The notes beneath the pieces are model-generated. The model worked only from the letters and a program-made list of their open reading frames with translations, was not told where the DNA came from and ran no database searches. DNA of 64,000 bases from NCBI GenBank assembly GCA_963779225.1, contig CAVZWW010000003.1, positions 2,976,001-3,040,000 on the forward strand, given 5' to 3'. Positions within the stretch are counted from its first letter, which is position 1, and every line of letters starts with the position of its first letter. The translations under genes were made by a program, and so were the position numbers. This document shows, in pieces, positions 34,789-45,095 of this stretch. The stretch is from CAVPCZ01 sp963779225. GTDB lineage: Bacteria; Bacteroidota; Ignavibacteria; UBA10030; UBA6906.

Positions 34789-35062
34789 GCGCCGTCCTCT
34801 TCACGATCGGCGTCATCGGCGTGCTGATACGCCGGAACGTGATCGTGGTGTTCATGTGCATCGAGCTCATGCTCAATGCCGTGAACCTCACGCTCGTCGC
34901 CTTTTCGTCCGTTCGCTCGGCGATATCAACGGCCAGGCGCTGGTGTTCTTCGTGATGGCCGTTGCAGCGGCGGAAGCCGCGGTCGGTCTGGCGATCGTGA
35001 TCGCGCTCTTCCGCAACAAACAGACCGTCAATATCGACGACATCAACATCCTGAAGTGGTGA
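34755..35062 (+). CDS. nuoK: NADH-quinone oxidoreductase subunit K (one frame change)
   Basis: A 102-residue three-helix complex I subunit. YYLSLSAVLFTIGVIGVLIRRN, VVFMCIELMLNAVNLTLVAF (with the helix glutamate used in proton transfer), and INGQALVFFVMAVAAAEAAVGLAI follow the family pattern, ending DINILKW. One base is missing near 34915. The stop overlaps the nuoL ATG (TGATG at 35060-35064). Confidence 0.88.
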
Positions 35063-37001
35063 TGGCCTTCGAACTCGTCCCTCTCGCCGTCTTCCTCCCG
35101 CTCCTCGGATTCCTGGTCAACGGGCTCCTGGGACGGAAGCATCAAGAGGGAAGCCCTGATCGGCACAATCGGCAGCGCAGCGGTCGGCGCCGGTTTCGTG
35201 ATCGGCGTTCTCACGCTTCTGGAACTGCTGCGCGCCGCCCCGGACGACCGTGTGCGCATCGTCGACCTGTTCCCCTGGATCAGCGCGGGCGGTCTGCACG
35301 ACGGGCGTCGCCTACCAGATCGATCCACTGTCGGTCGTGATGCTGCTGATCGTCACGGGCGTCGGGTTTCCTGATCCACGTCTACGCCATCGGCTACATG
35401 CACGGCGATCCGGGATTCTGGAGGTTCTTCGCGTATCTGAACCTCTTCATCTTCGCCATGCTGAACCTGGTGCTGGCGGACAATTTCCTTCTTCTCTTCC
35501 TCGGATGGGAAGGGGTCGGACTCTGTTCCTATCTCCTGATCGGGTTCTGGTACGAACGGAATTTCGAGAAAGGGACAACGGGGGACGCGGCGAAGAAGGC
35601 ATTCATCGTCAACCGGATCGGCGACTTCGGCTTCCTCATCGGCATGTTTCTGATCTTTACGACATTCGGTTCCTTGCGCTTCCAGACCGTGTTCGCCCAG
35701 GCGGCGGTGTTTGAGTCGGGGCGCACACGTCATGATCGCCATCACGCTCGCGCTGTTCCTCGGCGCGACCGGAAAGTCCGCCCAGATCCCCCTGTTCGTC
35801 TGGCTCCCCGACGCCATGGCCGGCCCCACCCCCGTCAGCGCCCTTATCCATGCCGCAACCATGGTCACGGCGGGCGTGTACATGGTCGCCCGCTGCTCGA
35901 TCCTCTACGCCCTTGCTCCCGTATCGCTGGAAGTCGTCGCGGTCGTCGGCGCCGCGACGGCGCTCTTCGCCGCCACGATCGGCCTCGTCCAGAATGACAT
36001 CAAAAAAGTGCTCGCGTACTCCACCGTCAGCCAGCTCGGGTATATGTTCCTCGCCCTGGGTGTCGGCGCCTTCAGTGCGGGCATCTTCCACGTTATGACA
36101 CACGCCTTCTTCAAGGCGCTGCTCTTCCTCGGCGCCGGATCGGTGATCCATGCGCTGCATGATGAACAGGACATCCGGCACATGGGCGGACTGAAGTCGC
36201 ATCTGCCCGTGACCTACCGGACGTTCCTGATGGGTGCGATTGCCATCGCCGGCATCTTCCCGTTCTCCGGCTTCTTCAGCAAGGATGAGATTCTCTGGAA
36301 GGCGTTTGCGGGAGGGCAGTGGGGCCTGTGGCTGATGGGACTTGCCGGTGCGTTCATGACGGCGTTTTACATGTTCCGGCTGGTGACCCTGACCTTCGAC
36401 GGCGAGCCCCGGTGGACGCCGGGCAAACATCCGCACGAAGCCCCGAAGACCATGACCGTTCCGCTGATCGATCCTGGCATTCCTCTCCGTTGTCGGCGGC
36501 GTCACTGGGAATCCCCCCCAGCCTCGGCGGCTGCGAATGCCATCGAACACTGGCTGGCCCCGGTTTTTCAGCCTGCGTACGACCGGCTGGCCCTGGGGCA
36601 GCATGAGAATCACGCCCTCGAGTACGCGCTGATGGTGCTGTCGGTCGGTGTCGCCCTGAGCGGGATTTTCCTTGCGCGGTCCTGGTACACCCGGCGGAAG
36701 GATATTCCCGAATCGCTCGCGGGACGCTTCGCCTACGCCTACAAATTGCTCCTCAACAAGTACTATGTCGATGAAGTGTATGAAGCGGCCGTCGTCACCC
36801 CGATCCGCAAGGGCTCGGAACGTCTCCTCTGGAAAGGGCTGGACGTCGGAGTGATCGACTGGACGGTGAACGCCGTTGCACGGTTGTTCGGGGTCGCTCA
36901 GCCGGTCGGTTCGTGTCGTCCAGACCGGCGTGGCCCAGAGCTACGTGCTCGTGTTTGTGGTCGGCGTGATTGTCATGCTGGCATGGCTGCTGGCACAGTA
37001 A
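35062..37001 (+). CDS. nuoL: NADH-quinone oxidoreductase subunit L (several frame changes)
   Basis: The largest antiporter-like subunit of complex I, about 646 residues after repair, with about sixteen helices and the lateral helix near the C-terminus. Recognised: DNFLLLFLGWEGVGLCSYLLIGFW, GATGKSAQIPLFVWLPDAMAGP, ALIHAATMVTAGVY, VLAYSTVSQLGYMFLALG, HAFFKALLFLGAGSVIH and GIFPFSGFFSKDEI. The conserved lysine and glutamate of the proton path are present. Frame changes occur near 35150, 35300, 35370, 35715, 36480, 36520-36540 and 36905. Complete at both ends. Confidence 0.88.
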
Positions 37002-37033
37002 CTTTCCAGAACGTCTACGAGTGAATCACGCAC

Positions 37034-38618
37034 GTGCTCAGTCTGATCCTTCTCTTCCCGCTGCTCGGCGCACTGGTCGTTGTCGCTGGTGCCCAGGGCG
37101 GCGGTGAAAGCCGCCGGCCTGGTCTTCTCCCTCACGGCCTTCGCCGCTCTCCGTCTGGCTGTTCCTGGCTTTCGACGGCACGGTGGCGGATATGCAGTTT
37201 GTCGAAAAAGTCTCCTGGATCCCGGCGCTCGATGTGTCGCTATCATCTCGGCGTGGACGGAATCTCGCTCCTGCTCGTGGTGCTCACCACATTTCTCACC
37301 CCGATCGCCCTGCTGGCTTCGTGGAATTCCGTGCACGACCGCGTGCGCGGGTTTCGTGGCGTTGATGCTCCTGCTGGAGGTCGGCACACTCGGTGTGTTC
37401 CTGTCGCTCGACATGTTTCTCTTCTATGTCTTCTGGGAATTCATGCTGATCCCGATGTACTTCATCATCGGGATCTGGGGGGAACCGACCGTGTCTACGC
37501 GGCGGTGAAGTTCTTCCTGTACACGATGGCGGGCAGCCTGCTGATGCTCGTCGCCATCATCTGGCTCGGCTTCTATGCTTCCACGCTCCCGGGCGGGCGA
37601 TTTCACGACCGATCTCCTTGCGCTGATGACACGATCGCACCGGGGATCCCTTCGGGCATACAATCGTGGATGTTTCTTGCCTTCACGCTCAGCTTCGCCA
37701 TCAAAGTGCCCTGTTTCCCCTGCACACCTGGTTGCCGGATGCCCATGTCCAGGCACCGACGGCGGGCAGCGTCATCCTGGCGGGCGTGCTGCTGAAAATG
37801 GGAACGTACGGCCTGGTGCGATTTTGCATCCCGCTCTTTCCGTACGCGACCTTCACGTTCCTCCCGGTGATCGCCGTCCTCGCGGTGATCGGCATCGTCT
37901 ACGGCGCCCTTGTCTCGATGGTCCAGCCGGATCTGAAGAAGCTTGTCGCCTACTCCTCGGTGAGCCATCTCGGCTTCGTCGTCCTCGGACTCTTTGCACT
38001 GAATGAGGAAGGCATGCAGGGGGCGGTGATCCAGATGATCAATCACGGGCTCTCGACGGGGGCGCTGTTCCTTCTCGTGGGGATGATCTACGAGCGCCGC
38101 CACAGCCGCATGATCAAAGACTACGGCGGGATCGCAAAGGTGATGCCGGTCTTCGCGGCGTTCTTCATGATTGTGATGCTCTCCTCCGTGGGGCTTCCCG
38201 GTCTCAACGGGTTCGTCGGTGAATTCCTGATCCTCCTCGGTGCCTTCAAATCGCGTGTTCCTTGACTCGCACTGGTATGCGGTCGTTGGCTGCAAGCGGC
38301 GTGATCCTTGCGGCGGTGTATCTCCTCTGGAGCTATCAGCGGGTCTTCTTCGGCCGGCTCGAAAACCCGGACAATAAGGGGCTCCGGGATCTTTCGGTGC
38401 GCGAATGGGTCGTGCTTGTTCCGATGATCATCTTCATCGTCTGGATCGGCGTGTTTCCCGAAGACCTTCCTGGACAAATCAGCCCTGGCCGTACGCCAGG
38501 TCGTCCATCAGATAGAAGAGGCCCGGCGGGGACAGGCCGTGACAGGGGAGGCAACGGGGATCCCCGGGCAGGAAGCAGGCGGGGCAATGATCGGAAAACA
38601 ACTCCATCGACTCGCTGA
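37034..38618 (+). CDS. nuoM: NADH-quinone oxidoreductase subunit M (several frame changes)
   Basis: An antiporter-like complex I subunit of about 528 residues. Text includes LGVDGISLLLVVLTTFLTPIA, LDMFLFYVFWEFMLIPMYFI, FFLYTMAGSLLMLVAIIWLG, FPLHTWLPDAHVQAPTAGSV, LKKLVAYSSVSHLGFVVLGL, MINHGLSTGALFLLVGMIYE and GLPGLNGFVGEFLIL. The frame breaks near 37090, 37165, 37240, 37350, 37485, 37600, 37710, 38260 and 38465. The start (GTG 37034) is tentative. The end overlaps the ATG of the antiporter gene. Confidence 0.86.
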
Positions 38619-40092
38619 TGGTTTTCCTGATGGTGCTTCTGCCGGTCCCGCTGCTCGCCAACGAAGGGGGAGAGGCCGTCGTCGTCGTGTCTCCCTGGAT
38701 GATCATTCCGTTCGTGACGCTGCTGCTGGCGATCGCACTGATGCCGTTCATCAACCGCCACTGGTGGGAACACCATTATCCGGCCGTGGCGATCGGACTG
38801 GGGCTGGTGACCGTCGTGTACTATCTCGTTGTTCTCCACGCTCCCGCGCGGTTGCTCCACACGCTGGTGGAGTACATCAGCTTCATCGTCCTGATCGGAT
38901 CCCTGTTCGTCGTCGCGGGAGGCATTCACATCCGGATTCGCGGAAAATCCCGCCCGCTTTCCAATGTGTTCCTGCTGGCGATCGGGGCGGTGCTCTCGAA
39001 TATCGTCGGGAACCACGGGCGCATCCATGATTCTGATCCGCCCGTACATCCGCGTGAACAAGTACCGGATCAAACCGTACCATGTCGTCTTCTTCATCTT
39101 TACCGTGAGCAACATGGGGGGAGCGCTGACACCCATCGGTGATCCGCCGCTGTTCCTCGGCTACCTGAAGGGGATTCCCTTCTTCTGGGTTGTGGAAAAG
39201 CTCTGGCTTCCCTGGCTTGTCGGCGATGGCCATGGTGATTGCGGTGTTCTACGCACTGGATTCGCTCAGCCTCCGCAAGCTCCCTCATGCCAAACTCCAC
39301 GAGGCACGAGGAAGCCCGTGAAGAGGGTGCCGTTGAAGGCGCCCAGAATATCTTCTTCCTCGCGGTCATACTTGTGGCGGTGTTCGTCACGGATCCGCCC
39401 TTTCGTCCGGGAGGGGTTGATGGCCGTCGCCGCTCTTGGCTCGTACTTATACGACAAAGCACGAGATCCACCGGAAAAACGATTTCAATTTCATCCCGAT
39501 CAAGGAAGTGGCGATCCTCTTCCTCGGGATTTTCGCCACCATGATTCCGGCTCTGGACTGGTTGGAAACCAACGCGGCAGGGCTCGGCATTACCACCGCC
39601 GGACAGTTTTATTGGGCCACCGGAGTCCTTTCAGGGTTCCTGGACAATGCGCCGACGTATTTGAATTTCCTCAGCGCCGCCATCGGACTTCTGGTGACTC
39701 CGGACATCGTGTCCGGTGTTCAACACGCCGTGACAACACGCGGTGCGGATCTTGCAACACTTACCGGACCTCACGCGGAAGCGATACGGACGACCTATGA
39801 AACCCTGCTCCGGTATCACTATGATTTTGTCGTGAGCGGGTCGGTCCGGGTGTCCGATATCGCCGTGGCCCATCTGCTGGGAAACCACAGCCTGCACGTT
39901 GAGGCGATTTCTCTGGGAGCGGTCTTTTTTGGCGCAAGCACATACATCGGCAACGGACCCAATTTCATGGTAAAGGCGATCGCGCAGCAGGCGGGTGTTG
40001 ACACCCCGGTCTTTTTCGCCTATATCCTGAAGTACACGATACCCGTGCTTCTGCCGATTTTCTTTATCATCTGGCTGCTGTTTTTCCGCTGA
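38618..40092 (+). CDS. NhaD/CitM-type ion antiporter inside the complex I operon (frame changes)
   Basis: A polytopic membrane protein of about 490 residues belonging to the ion transporter (IT) superfamily, the group with CitM, ArsB and NhaD. Hallmarks: ALMPFINRHWWEHHYP, FIVLIGSLFVVAGGIHI, VSNMGGALTPIGDPPLFLGYL, and the paired inverted repeat half with GQFYWATGVLSGFLDNAPTY and STYIGNGPNFMVKAIA. Proteins with this exact motif set are often called Na+/H+ antiporters, but transport is untested. It is placed between nuoM and nuoN, with starts overlapping. Frame changes lie near 39010, 39225, 39290, 39405 and 39455. Confidence 0.78.
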
Positions 40093-40141
40093 TCAGGAGA
40101 GAAACTCGCATTCACTGTAGCTGCAAAGACCGGACAAACGC

Positions 40142-41572
40142 ATGGCACCTTCAACAACACTCAACGACGTTCTGGCGATCGGCCCTATAGGCATCATCAC
40201 GCTGACCGCGCTGCTGGTGGTGGTGGTCGAATCGATCCGCCACAAAACCGAGACGCTGAATTTCTGGGTGACGCTGGTCGGGATTGTGGCGGCAATGACG
40301 GTGGCAGTCCAGAGCCTCGATACTCCGGGCTACGCCTTCGGGACAACGGTCAAAACCGGAGGCTTCGCAAGCTACTTTGCGCTCGTGTTCGGAACAGCCG
40401 CGCTGCTGAGCGTGTTGTTGTCCCGGGACTACGTGCGGAAGCAGGGAATCGAGCACGGCGAGTACTACGTCCTCCTGCTGATCGGGGTGCTCGGCATGAT
40501 GACCATGGCTGCATCCAATGATCTCGTCGTATTCTTCCTCGGCCTGGAGACCATGTCCATTGCGTTCTACGTCCTTGCGGGCTTCGCGCGTTCAGAGGCG
40601 GCCAGCAATGAGGCAGGGCTGAAATACTTCCTGCTGGGCGCATTCGCCACGGGATTTCTTCTGTACGGCATCGCGTTCCTCTATGGAGCGTCGGGGATCA
40701 CGAATATCGAGGGGATCCGTGCGCAGCTGCCCCTCCTGGCAGGGACGCCGCTCTTCATCATCGGACTCGGACTGATGCTCGTCGGTCTTGCCTTCAAGGT
40801 CGCCGCCGTCCCGTTCCATATGTGGGTGCCCGATGTGTACGAAGGTGCACCGACCACGGTCAGCGGGTTTCTTTCCACCGGAGGCAAAGCCGCCGCGTTT
40901 TCAGTATTTCTCCTGATGTTCGCACCCGATGTCCTGACGCAGGTCCATGCGATACGCGAAGTGATCGCCGTCCTTGCGGCTCTCTCCATGGTTGTCGGGA
41001 ACGTGCTGGCGATCGCGCAGACAAGCGTCAAACGCATGCTGGCGTATTCCAGCATCGCGCATGCCGGCTACCTCCTCGCCGGGGTGGTGGCCGCGAACGC
41101 CCCCGGAAGCAACGGGATCCTGTTTTACCTGATGGCATACACGCTCATGAATCTCGGCGCTTTCGGGGTGCTGGTGACGGTGGAAACGGGCCGCGGAGAG
41201 AACCTTCGCCTTGAAGATTTCGCCGGATTATCCGCGCAGAAACCTCTCGTCGCGGGACTGATGGCGGTATTCATGTTCTCCCTTGCGGGCATTCCTCCTT
41301 TCGCAGGGTTCTTCGGCAAATACTACGTTTTCCTCGGCGCAATCCAGGCGGGATATACATGGCTCGCCATCCTGGGCGTCCTGATGAGCGTGGTGTCGGC
41401 ATACTACTACTTGCGGCTTGTCGTGCTGATGTATTTTTCCGATACCGCTTCCACACGGACTTTCAGCGCCGCGCCTGCCGGGCTCACGGCGCTCCTGGTT
41501 TCAGCGCTGGCGCTGCTGCTTCTCGGGCTTCTGCCCTCAACAATCGTCGATATCACTTCACGGTTTTTCTAG
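40142..41572 (+). CDS. nuoN: NADH-quinone oxidoreductase subunit N
   Basis: A 476-residue antiporter-like subunit in one intact frame, unlike its neighbours. Fourteen helices; GIEHGEYYVLLLIGVLGMMT, VFFLGLETMSIAFYVLAGF, GLAFKVAAVPFHMWVPDVYE, VKRMLAYSSIAHAGYLLAG and GIPPFAGFFGKYYVF are typical of NuoN, with the proton-path lysines visible. It follows the antiporter by 49 bp and its stop abuts the nnr ATG. Confidence 0.95.
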   Translation: MAPSTTLNDVLAIGPIGIITLTALLVVVVESIRHKTETLNFWVTLVGIVAAMTVAVQSLDTPGYAFGTTVKTGGFASYFALVFGTAALLSVLLSRDYVRKQGIEHGEYYVLLLIGVLGMMTMAASNDLVVFFLGLETMSIAFYVLAGFARSEAASNEAGLKYFLLGAFATGFLLYGIAFLYGASGITNIEGIRAQLPLLAGTPLFIIGLGLMLVGLAFKVAAVPFHMWVPDVYEGAPTTVSGFLSTGGKAAAFSVFLLMFAPDVLTQVHAIREVIAVLAALSMVVGNVLAIAQTSVKRMLAYSSIAHAGYLLAGVVAANAPGSNGILFYLMAYTLMNLGAFGVLVTVETGRGENLRLEDFAGLSAQKPLVAGLMAVFMFSLAGIPPFAGFFGKYYVFLGAIQAGYTWLAILGVLMSVVSAYYYLRLVVLMYFSDTASTRTFSAAPAGLTALLVSALALLLLGLLPSTIVDITSRFF

Positions 41573-43132
41573 ATGCTTCCTCTTTTGACCGCCGGCCAGA
41601 TGCAGCGGTGCGACCGGGCCGCGATCGAGAAGTACCGGATCCCCGGTCTCCTGTTGATGGAGAACGCCGGCCGTGCGGTGGTCGACGCGATGGAACAGTT
41701 GTCGGGGAACCTGTGCGCAAAACGAGTCCTCGTCTGCTGCGGGAAAGGCAATAACGGGGGGGACGGCTTTGTCATTGCACGACACCTGGCGAACCGGGGG
41801 GTGTTTCCGGATCTCCTCCTTCTTGCAAAACGCACAGAGGTCCGGGGAGACGCCCGCACGAATCTGGAAGTTCTCCTGCGCATGGCGCGCGGAAAAGACC
41901 CGGCATTACGGGTTACCGAAATCCGGAATGCAGGAACGTTGCGACGTATCGCCCGGCCCGATCTTATCGTGGATGCAATTTTCGGAACGGGCTTCGAGGC
42001 GGAACCTTCCGGCATTTACCGTACGGTTATTGACTGGATCAATACCCGTGGCGTACCTGTTGTTGCCGTGGATATTCCCTCCGGTGTCGTTGCCTCGACG
42101 GGGGAGGTCCGCGGAGCCGCGGTGCGCGCACAGCTCACCGTAACCATGGCGGCTGCGAAGATAGGGCATTTCATCGGTGCCGGTCCGGACTATTGCGGCA
42201 CGGTGCGGGTTGCGGACATCAGCATCCCGAGGGCCGTGCTTGCGCCCCGAGGGAAAGCGGTACTGCGTGTTGAAGAGGAGGACATACGGCGGGTTCTGCC
42301 CTCCAGGCCCCGCACCGCACATAAATACACCGCCGGCAAAGTGCTCGTGGTGGCCGGATCGCGGCAATATACCGGAGCCGCCCACCTTGCCGCACATGCC
42401 GCGTTGCGCGCGGGAGCAGGAGCCGTCCTGCTGGCCGTCCCCGGGAGTATCCGGCAGATCATGGCCCGGAAAACGACCGAAGTGATCGTCCTTCCCATGG
42501 AAGAAACCGCCGGAGGAACGCTTGCCGCGCGGAGCATCGATCTGCTGCTTGAGAAATCGGCGTGGGCTGATGCCGTTGTCATGGGCCCCGGCATGTCACG
42601 GGACCCGGAAACGGATGAGTTGATTCTGCGGCTGATCCGGGAAATCGACCGGCCATTGGTCCTGGATGCTGACGGGCTGACAGCGCTCGCTTCGCGTCCC
42701 GCGGTCGCCCGCAAGCGCCGCGCGGCGCTCGTCCTGACACCCCATACGGGCGAACTTGCCCGGCTGGTACGCGGTGATGCCGCTGTTCTGGAAACCCGGC
42801 GGATTGAGGCCGCGCGCGCCGCGGCACGTTCTCTGAAAAGCATTCTGATACTAAAGGGCGCCCCAACGGTCACCGCGCGGACCGACGGAACAGCTGTCGT
42901 CAACTCCACAGGAAACCCGGGCATGGCGACCATCGGCGCGGGGGATGTGCTCGCCGGGCTCGTCGGAGGACTCCTCGCACAGGGGATGAACGCGTTCGAC
43001 GCCGGCTTTGCGGGTGTTTTTCTTCACGGACGAGCGGGTGATCTGGCCGCGGCACGCTACGGGCAGCGCAGCATCCTTGCTACGGACATACTCGAGCACC
43101 TTGCTCCTGCACTTCTCGAGGTGGAGGGATGA
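41573..43132 (+). CDS. nnr: Bifunctional NAD(P)HX epimerase/dehydratase
   Basis: A 519-residue repair enzyme for hydrated NAD(P)H. The N-terminal YjeF epimerase domain has MENAGRAVVDAM, CCGKGNNGGDGFVIARHL, DAIFGTGF and VDIPSGVVASTG. The C-terminal ribokinase-like dehydratase domain (from about residue 230) has KYTAGKVLVVAGSRQYTGAA, VMGPGMSRD, LVLDADGLTAL, VLTPHTGELARL, and GNPGMATIGAGDVLAGLVGG. It follows nuoN with no gap, so the enzyme that repairs damaged NADH is made with NADH dehydrogenase. Confidence 0.93.
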   Translation: MLPLLTAGQMQRCDRAAIEKYRIPGLLLMENAGRAVVDAMEQLSGNLCAKRVLVCCGKGNNGGDGFVIARHLANRGVFPDLLLLAKRTEVRGDARTNLEVLLRMARGKDPALRVTEIRNAGTLRRIARPDLIVDAIFGTGFEAEPSGIYRTVIDWINTRGVPVVAVDIPSGVVASTGEVRGAAVRAQLTVTMAAAKIGHFIGAGPDYCGTVRVADISIPRAVLAPRGKAVLRVEEEDIRRVLPSRPRTAHKYTAGKVLVVAGSRQYTGAAHLAAHAALRAGAGAVLLAVPGSIRQIMARKTTEVIVLPMEETAGGTLAARSIDLLLEKSAWADAVVMGPGMSRDPETDELILRLIREIDRPLVLDADGLTALASRPAVARKRRAALVLTPHTGELARLVRGDAAVLETRRIEAARAAARSLKSILILKGAPTVTARTDGTAVVNSTGNPGMATIGAGDVLAGLVGGLLAQGMNAFDAGFAGVFLHGRAGDLAAARYGQRSILATDILEHLAPALLEVEG

Positions 43133-43524
43133 ATATCGTTCCCAGGAAGTCCGGTTTCACCTGGTACGCCATGCCGGCAGTCGCGTGGGCGATCTTCATT
43201 TTCATCGCATCGTCCATTCCGGCGAATGAAATGCCGGACCTGACCATCTTCGCATGGGACAAGGCGATCCATCTCGGGGTGTACCTTGTGCTCGCGGCAT
43301 GCGTGTTCACCGCGTGCTCCCATCCCGACGCACCCCCGTACCTCCGGAGCCACAGGATCGCTGCAACGATCGTCTTCGTGGCCGTCTACGGCGGTCTGGA
43401 CGAATTCCATCAGTACTTTGTACCCGGACGGGCGGTGGAATTCTTCGACTGGCTCGCCGACGTGTCCGGCGCACTGGTATTTGTGTTCTTCTTCCTTGTC
43501 TGGAGGCGCCTCCGGCCGGAATAG
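43129..43524 (+). CDS. VanZ-family membrane protein
   Basis: A 131-residue protein with four predicted membrane helices and the VanZ pattern: AWAIFIFIASSIPANEMP, WDKAIHLGVYLVLA, and GGLDEFHQYFVPGRAVEFFDWLAD, the Asp-Glu-x-x-Q and R-x-x-(E/D)xxDWxAD block. The family includes a teicoplanin-resistance determinant but the general function is unknown. It overlaps the nnr stop by 4 bp. Confidence 0.85.
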   Translation: MNIVPRKSGFTWYAMPAVAWAIFIFIASSIPANEMPDLTIFAWDKAIHLGVYLVLAACVFTACSHPDAPPYLRSHRIAATIVFVAVYGGLDEFHQYFVPGRAVEFFDWLADVSGALVFVFFFLVWRRLRPE

Positions 43525-43544
43525 TCGGCATACGATCGGTTGCC

Positions 43545-44720
43545 GTGATTGATTTTTCCCGCCGCTTTCCTTACCTTTATTACTTGGAGTTCCGCCTCGA
43601 ACATACCGACGGGCTTGCGCGTGCCGGGTTGATGGTGACCCACCATGGTGAGATTCCCACACCTATCTTCATGCCCGTCGGTACGCAAGGCGCAGTGAAG
43701 GCCGTTGAACCCCGGGAGCTGGAGGAAGTGGGCGCCCGGATCATCCTCGGGAACACGTACCACCTCTACCTCAGGCCGGGGTATGAGATCATTGAACGGG
43801 CCGGCGGCCTTCACGGACTTATCGGCTGGCGGCGGCCGATCCTGACCGACAGCGGCGGCTACCAGGTGTTCAGCCTGTCGGAATTGCGCGGAATCGAAGA
43901 AGAAGGGGTGACGTTCAAATCCCATCTGGACGGCTCCACCCACAAGTTCAGTCCCGAGCGTGTGGTGGAGATCCAGCGCGTGCTGGGATCGGACATCATG
44001 ATGGTGCTGGACGAGTGCACCCCGTACCCCTGTGATGAAGGATACGCCCTCCGTTCGAACGCATTGACCCTCCGCTGGGCCGGACGCTGTCAGGACCGGA
44101 TGGCGCAGACATCGCCTTCATACGGAGCGAACCAGAGTCTCTTCGCCATCGTTCAGGGAAGCACGTATCCCGCCATCCGCGAAGAATCCGCACGGGCGCT
44201 AGTGGCGATGGATTTTGAAGGCTATGCCATCGGCGGGCTCTCGGTGGGCGAACCCGCAGAGCTTATGTACTCGATCGCGGGGCTGTGCACGGCCATACTC
44301 CCTGCTTCCAAACCCAGGTATCTGATGGGTGTGGGGACCCCCGCGAACATCATCGAAGCCATTGCGCGGGGGGTGGATATGTTCGATTGTGTTATGCCGA
44401 CGCGCAACGCGAGAAATGCTGTCCTCTTCACCAGCCGGGGTAAGTTGAATATGCGAAATGCGGTGCATACCGCCGACCTTGGCCCGGTCGATCCGGACTG
44501 CACCTGTTACACGTGCCGTTCGTTTTCCCGCGCGTACCTGCGCCATCTGTTCAAGTCGGGAGAAATCCTCGCACTGCAACTGGCGTCGATTCATAACCTG
44601 ACGTTCTATCTCTGGCTCGTACGGGCGGCCAGGGAGGCAATTACGGAGCATCGTTATGCGAGCTGGAAGGACTCCATGCTCGCCGCTCTTTCCACAGAAC
44701 CAGATATCACCACACCCTAA
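43545..44720 (+). CDS. tgt: Queuine tRNA-ribosyltransferase
   Basis: A 391-residue enzyme that exchanges guanine 34 for preQ1 in GUN-anticodon tRNAs. Core motifs: TPIFMPVGTQGAVKAVEP, ILGNTYHLYLRPG, LTDSGGYQVFSLS (with the catalytic acid), FAIVQGSTYPAIRE, GYAIGGLSVGEP, YLMGVGTP and DMFDCVMPTRNARNA. The zinc site CTCYTCRSFSRAYL with a later His is complete. GTG at 43545 was chosen as start: it is near the domain edge, and there is no nearby ATG. The next gene is yajC, the usual neighbour. Confidence 0.94.
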   Translation: MIDFSRRFPYLYYLEFRLEHTDGLARAGLMVTHHGEIPTPIFMPVGTQGAVKAVEPRELEEVGARIILGNTYHLYLRPGYEIIERAGGLHGLIGWRRPILTDSGGYQVFSLSELRGIEEEGVTFKSHLDGSTHKFSPERVVEIQRVLGSDIMMVLDECTPYPCDEGYALRSNALTLRWAGRCQDRMAQTSPSYGANQSLFAIVQGSTYPAIREESARALVAMDFEGYAIGGLSVGEPAELMYSIAGLCTAILPASKPRYLMGVGTPANIIEAIARGVDMFDCVMPTRNARNAVLFTSRGKLNMRNAVHTADLGPVDPDCTCYTCRSFSRAYLRHLFKSGEILALQLASIHNLTFYLWLVRAAREAITEHRYASWKDSMLAALSTEPDITTP

Positions 44721-44750
44721 CCACCACCAGTTCTTCTTGAGGAGATTACC

Positions 44751-45083
44751 GTGAACATGTCCCATCTGCTTGCAATGGCCCAGCCGCAGGGAGGCAGCCC
44801 GGAAGGAAGCCTCGTCAGCACCCTGATCATGTTTGCCCTGATCATCGGGATTTTCTACTTTATGATTCTCCGTCCACAGCAGAAACGCGCAAAAGAACGT
44901 GCGAAAATGCTGGAGGCCGTGAAAAAGGGGGATAAAGTCATTACGGCCAGCGGTGTCCACGGAACGGTGGCGGGGATGGACGAGAAGACCGTTCTCCTGC
45001 AGGTTGCGGACAACGTGAAAATCAAGTACGAACGATCGGCGATCGGTTCCATCGTGCGCGAAGGTGAAGTAAGCGAGAAGTAG
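44751..45083 (+). CDS. yajC: Sec translocon accessory protein YajC
   Basis: A 110-residue protein with one membrane helix (LIMFALIIGIFYFMILRPQQ), then the conserved KRAKERAKMLEAVKKGDKVI and TASGVHGTVAGMDEKTVLLQ. YajC associates with SecDF-SecYEG. A GAGGAG ribosome site precedes the GTG. secD and secF are not in the window, though tgt-yajC is a standard pair. Confidence 0.93.
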   Translation: MNMSHLLAMAQPQGGSPEGSLVSTLIMFALIIGIFYFMILRPQQKRAKERAKMLEAVKKGDKVITASGVHGTVAGMDEKTVLLQVADNVKIKYERSAIGSIVREGEVSEK

Positions 45084-45095
45084 GAAACAGACACC

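Noticed and set aside
30400..39500. A pseudogene island or a region in decay
   Set aside because: The broken genes include asnS and most of the complex I membrane arm; thrS and infC elsewhere are broken in the same way, while family motifs remain intact across every break. Indel error explains all cases.
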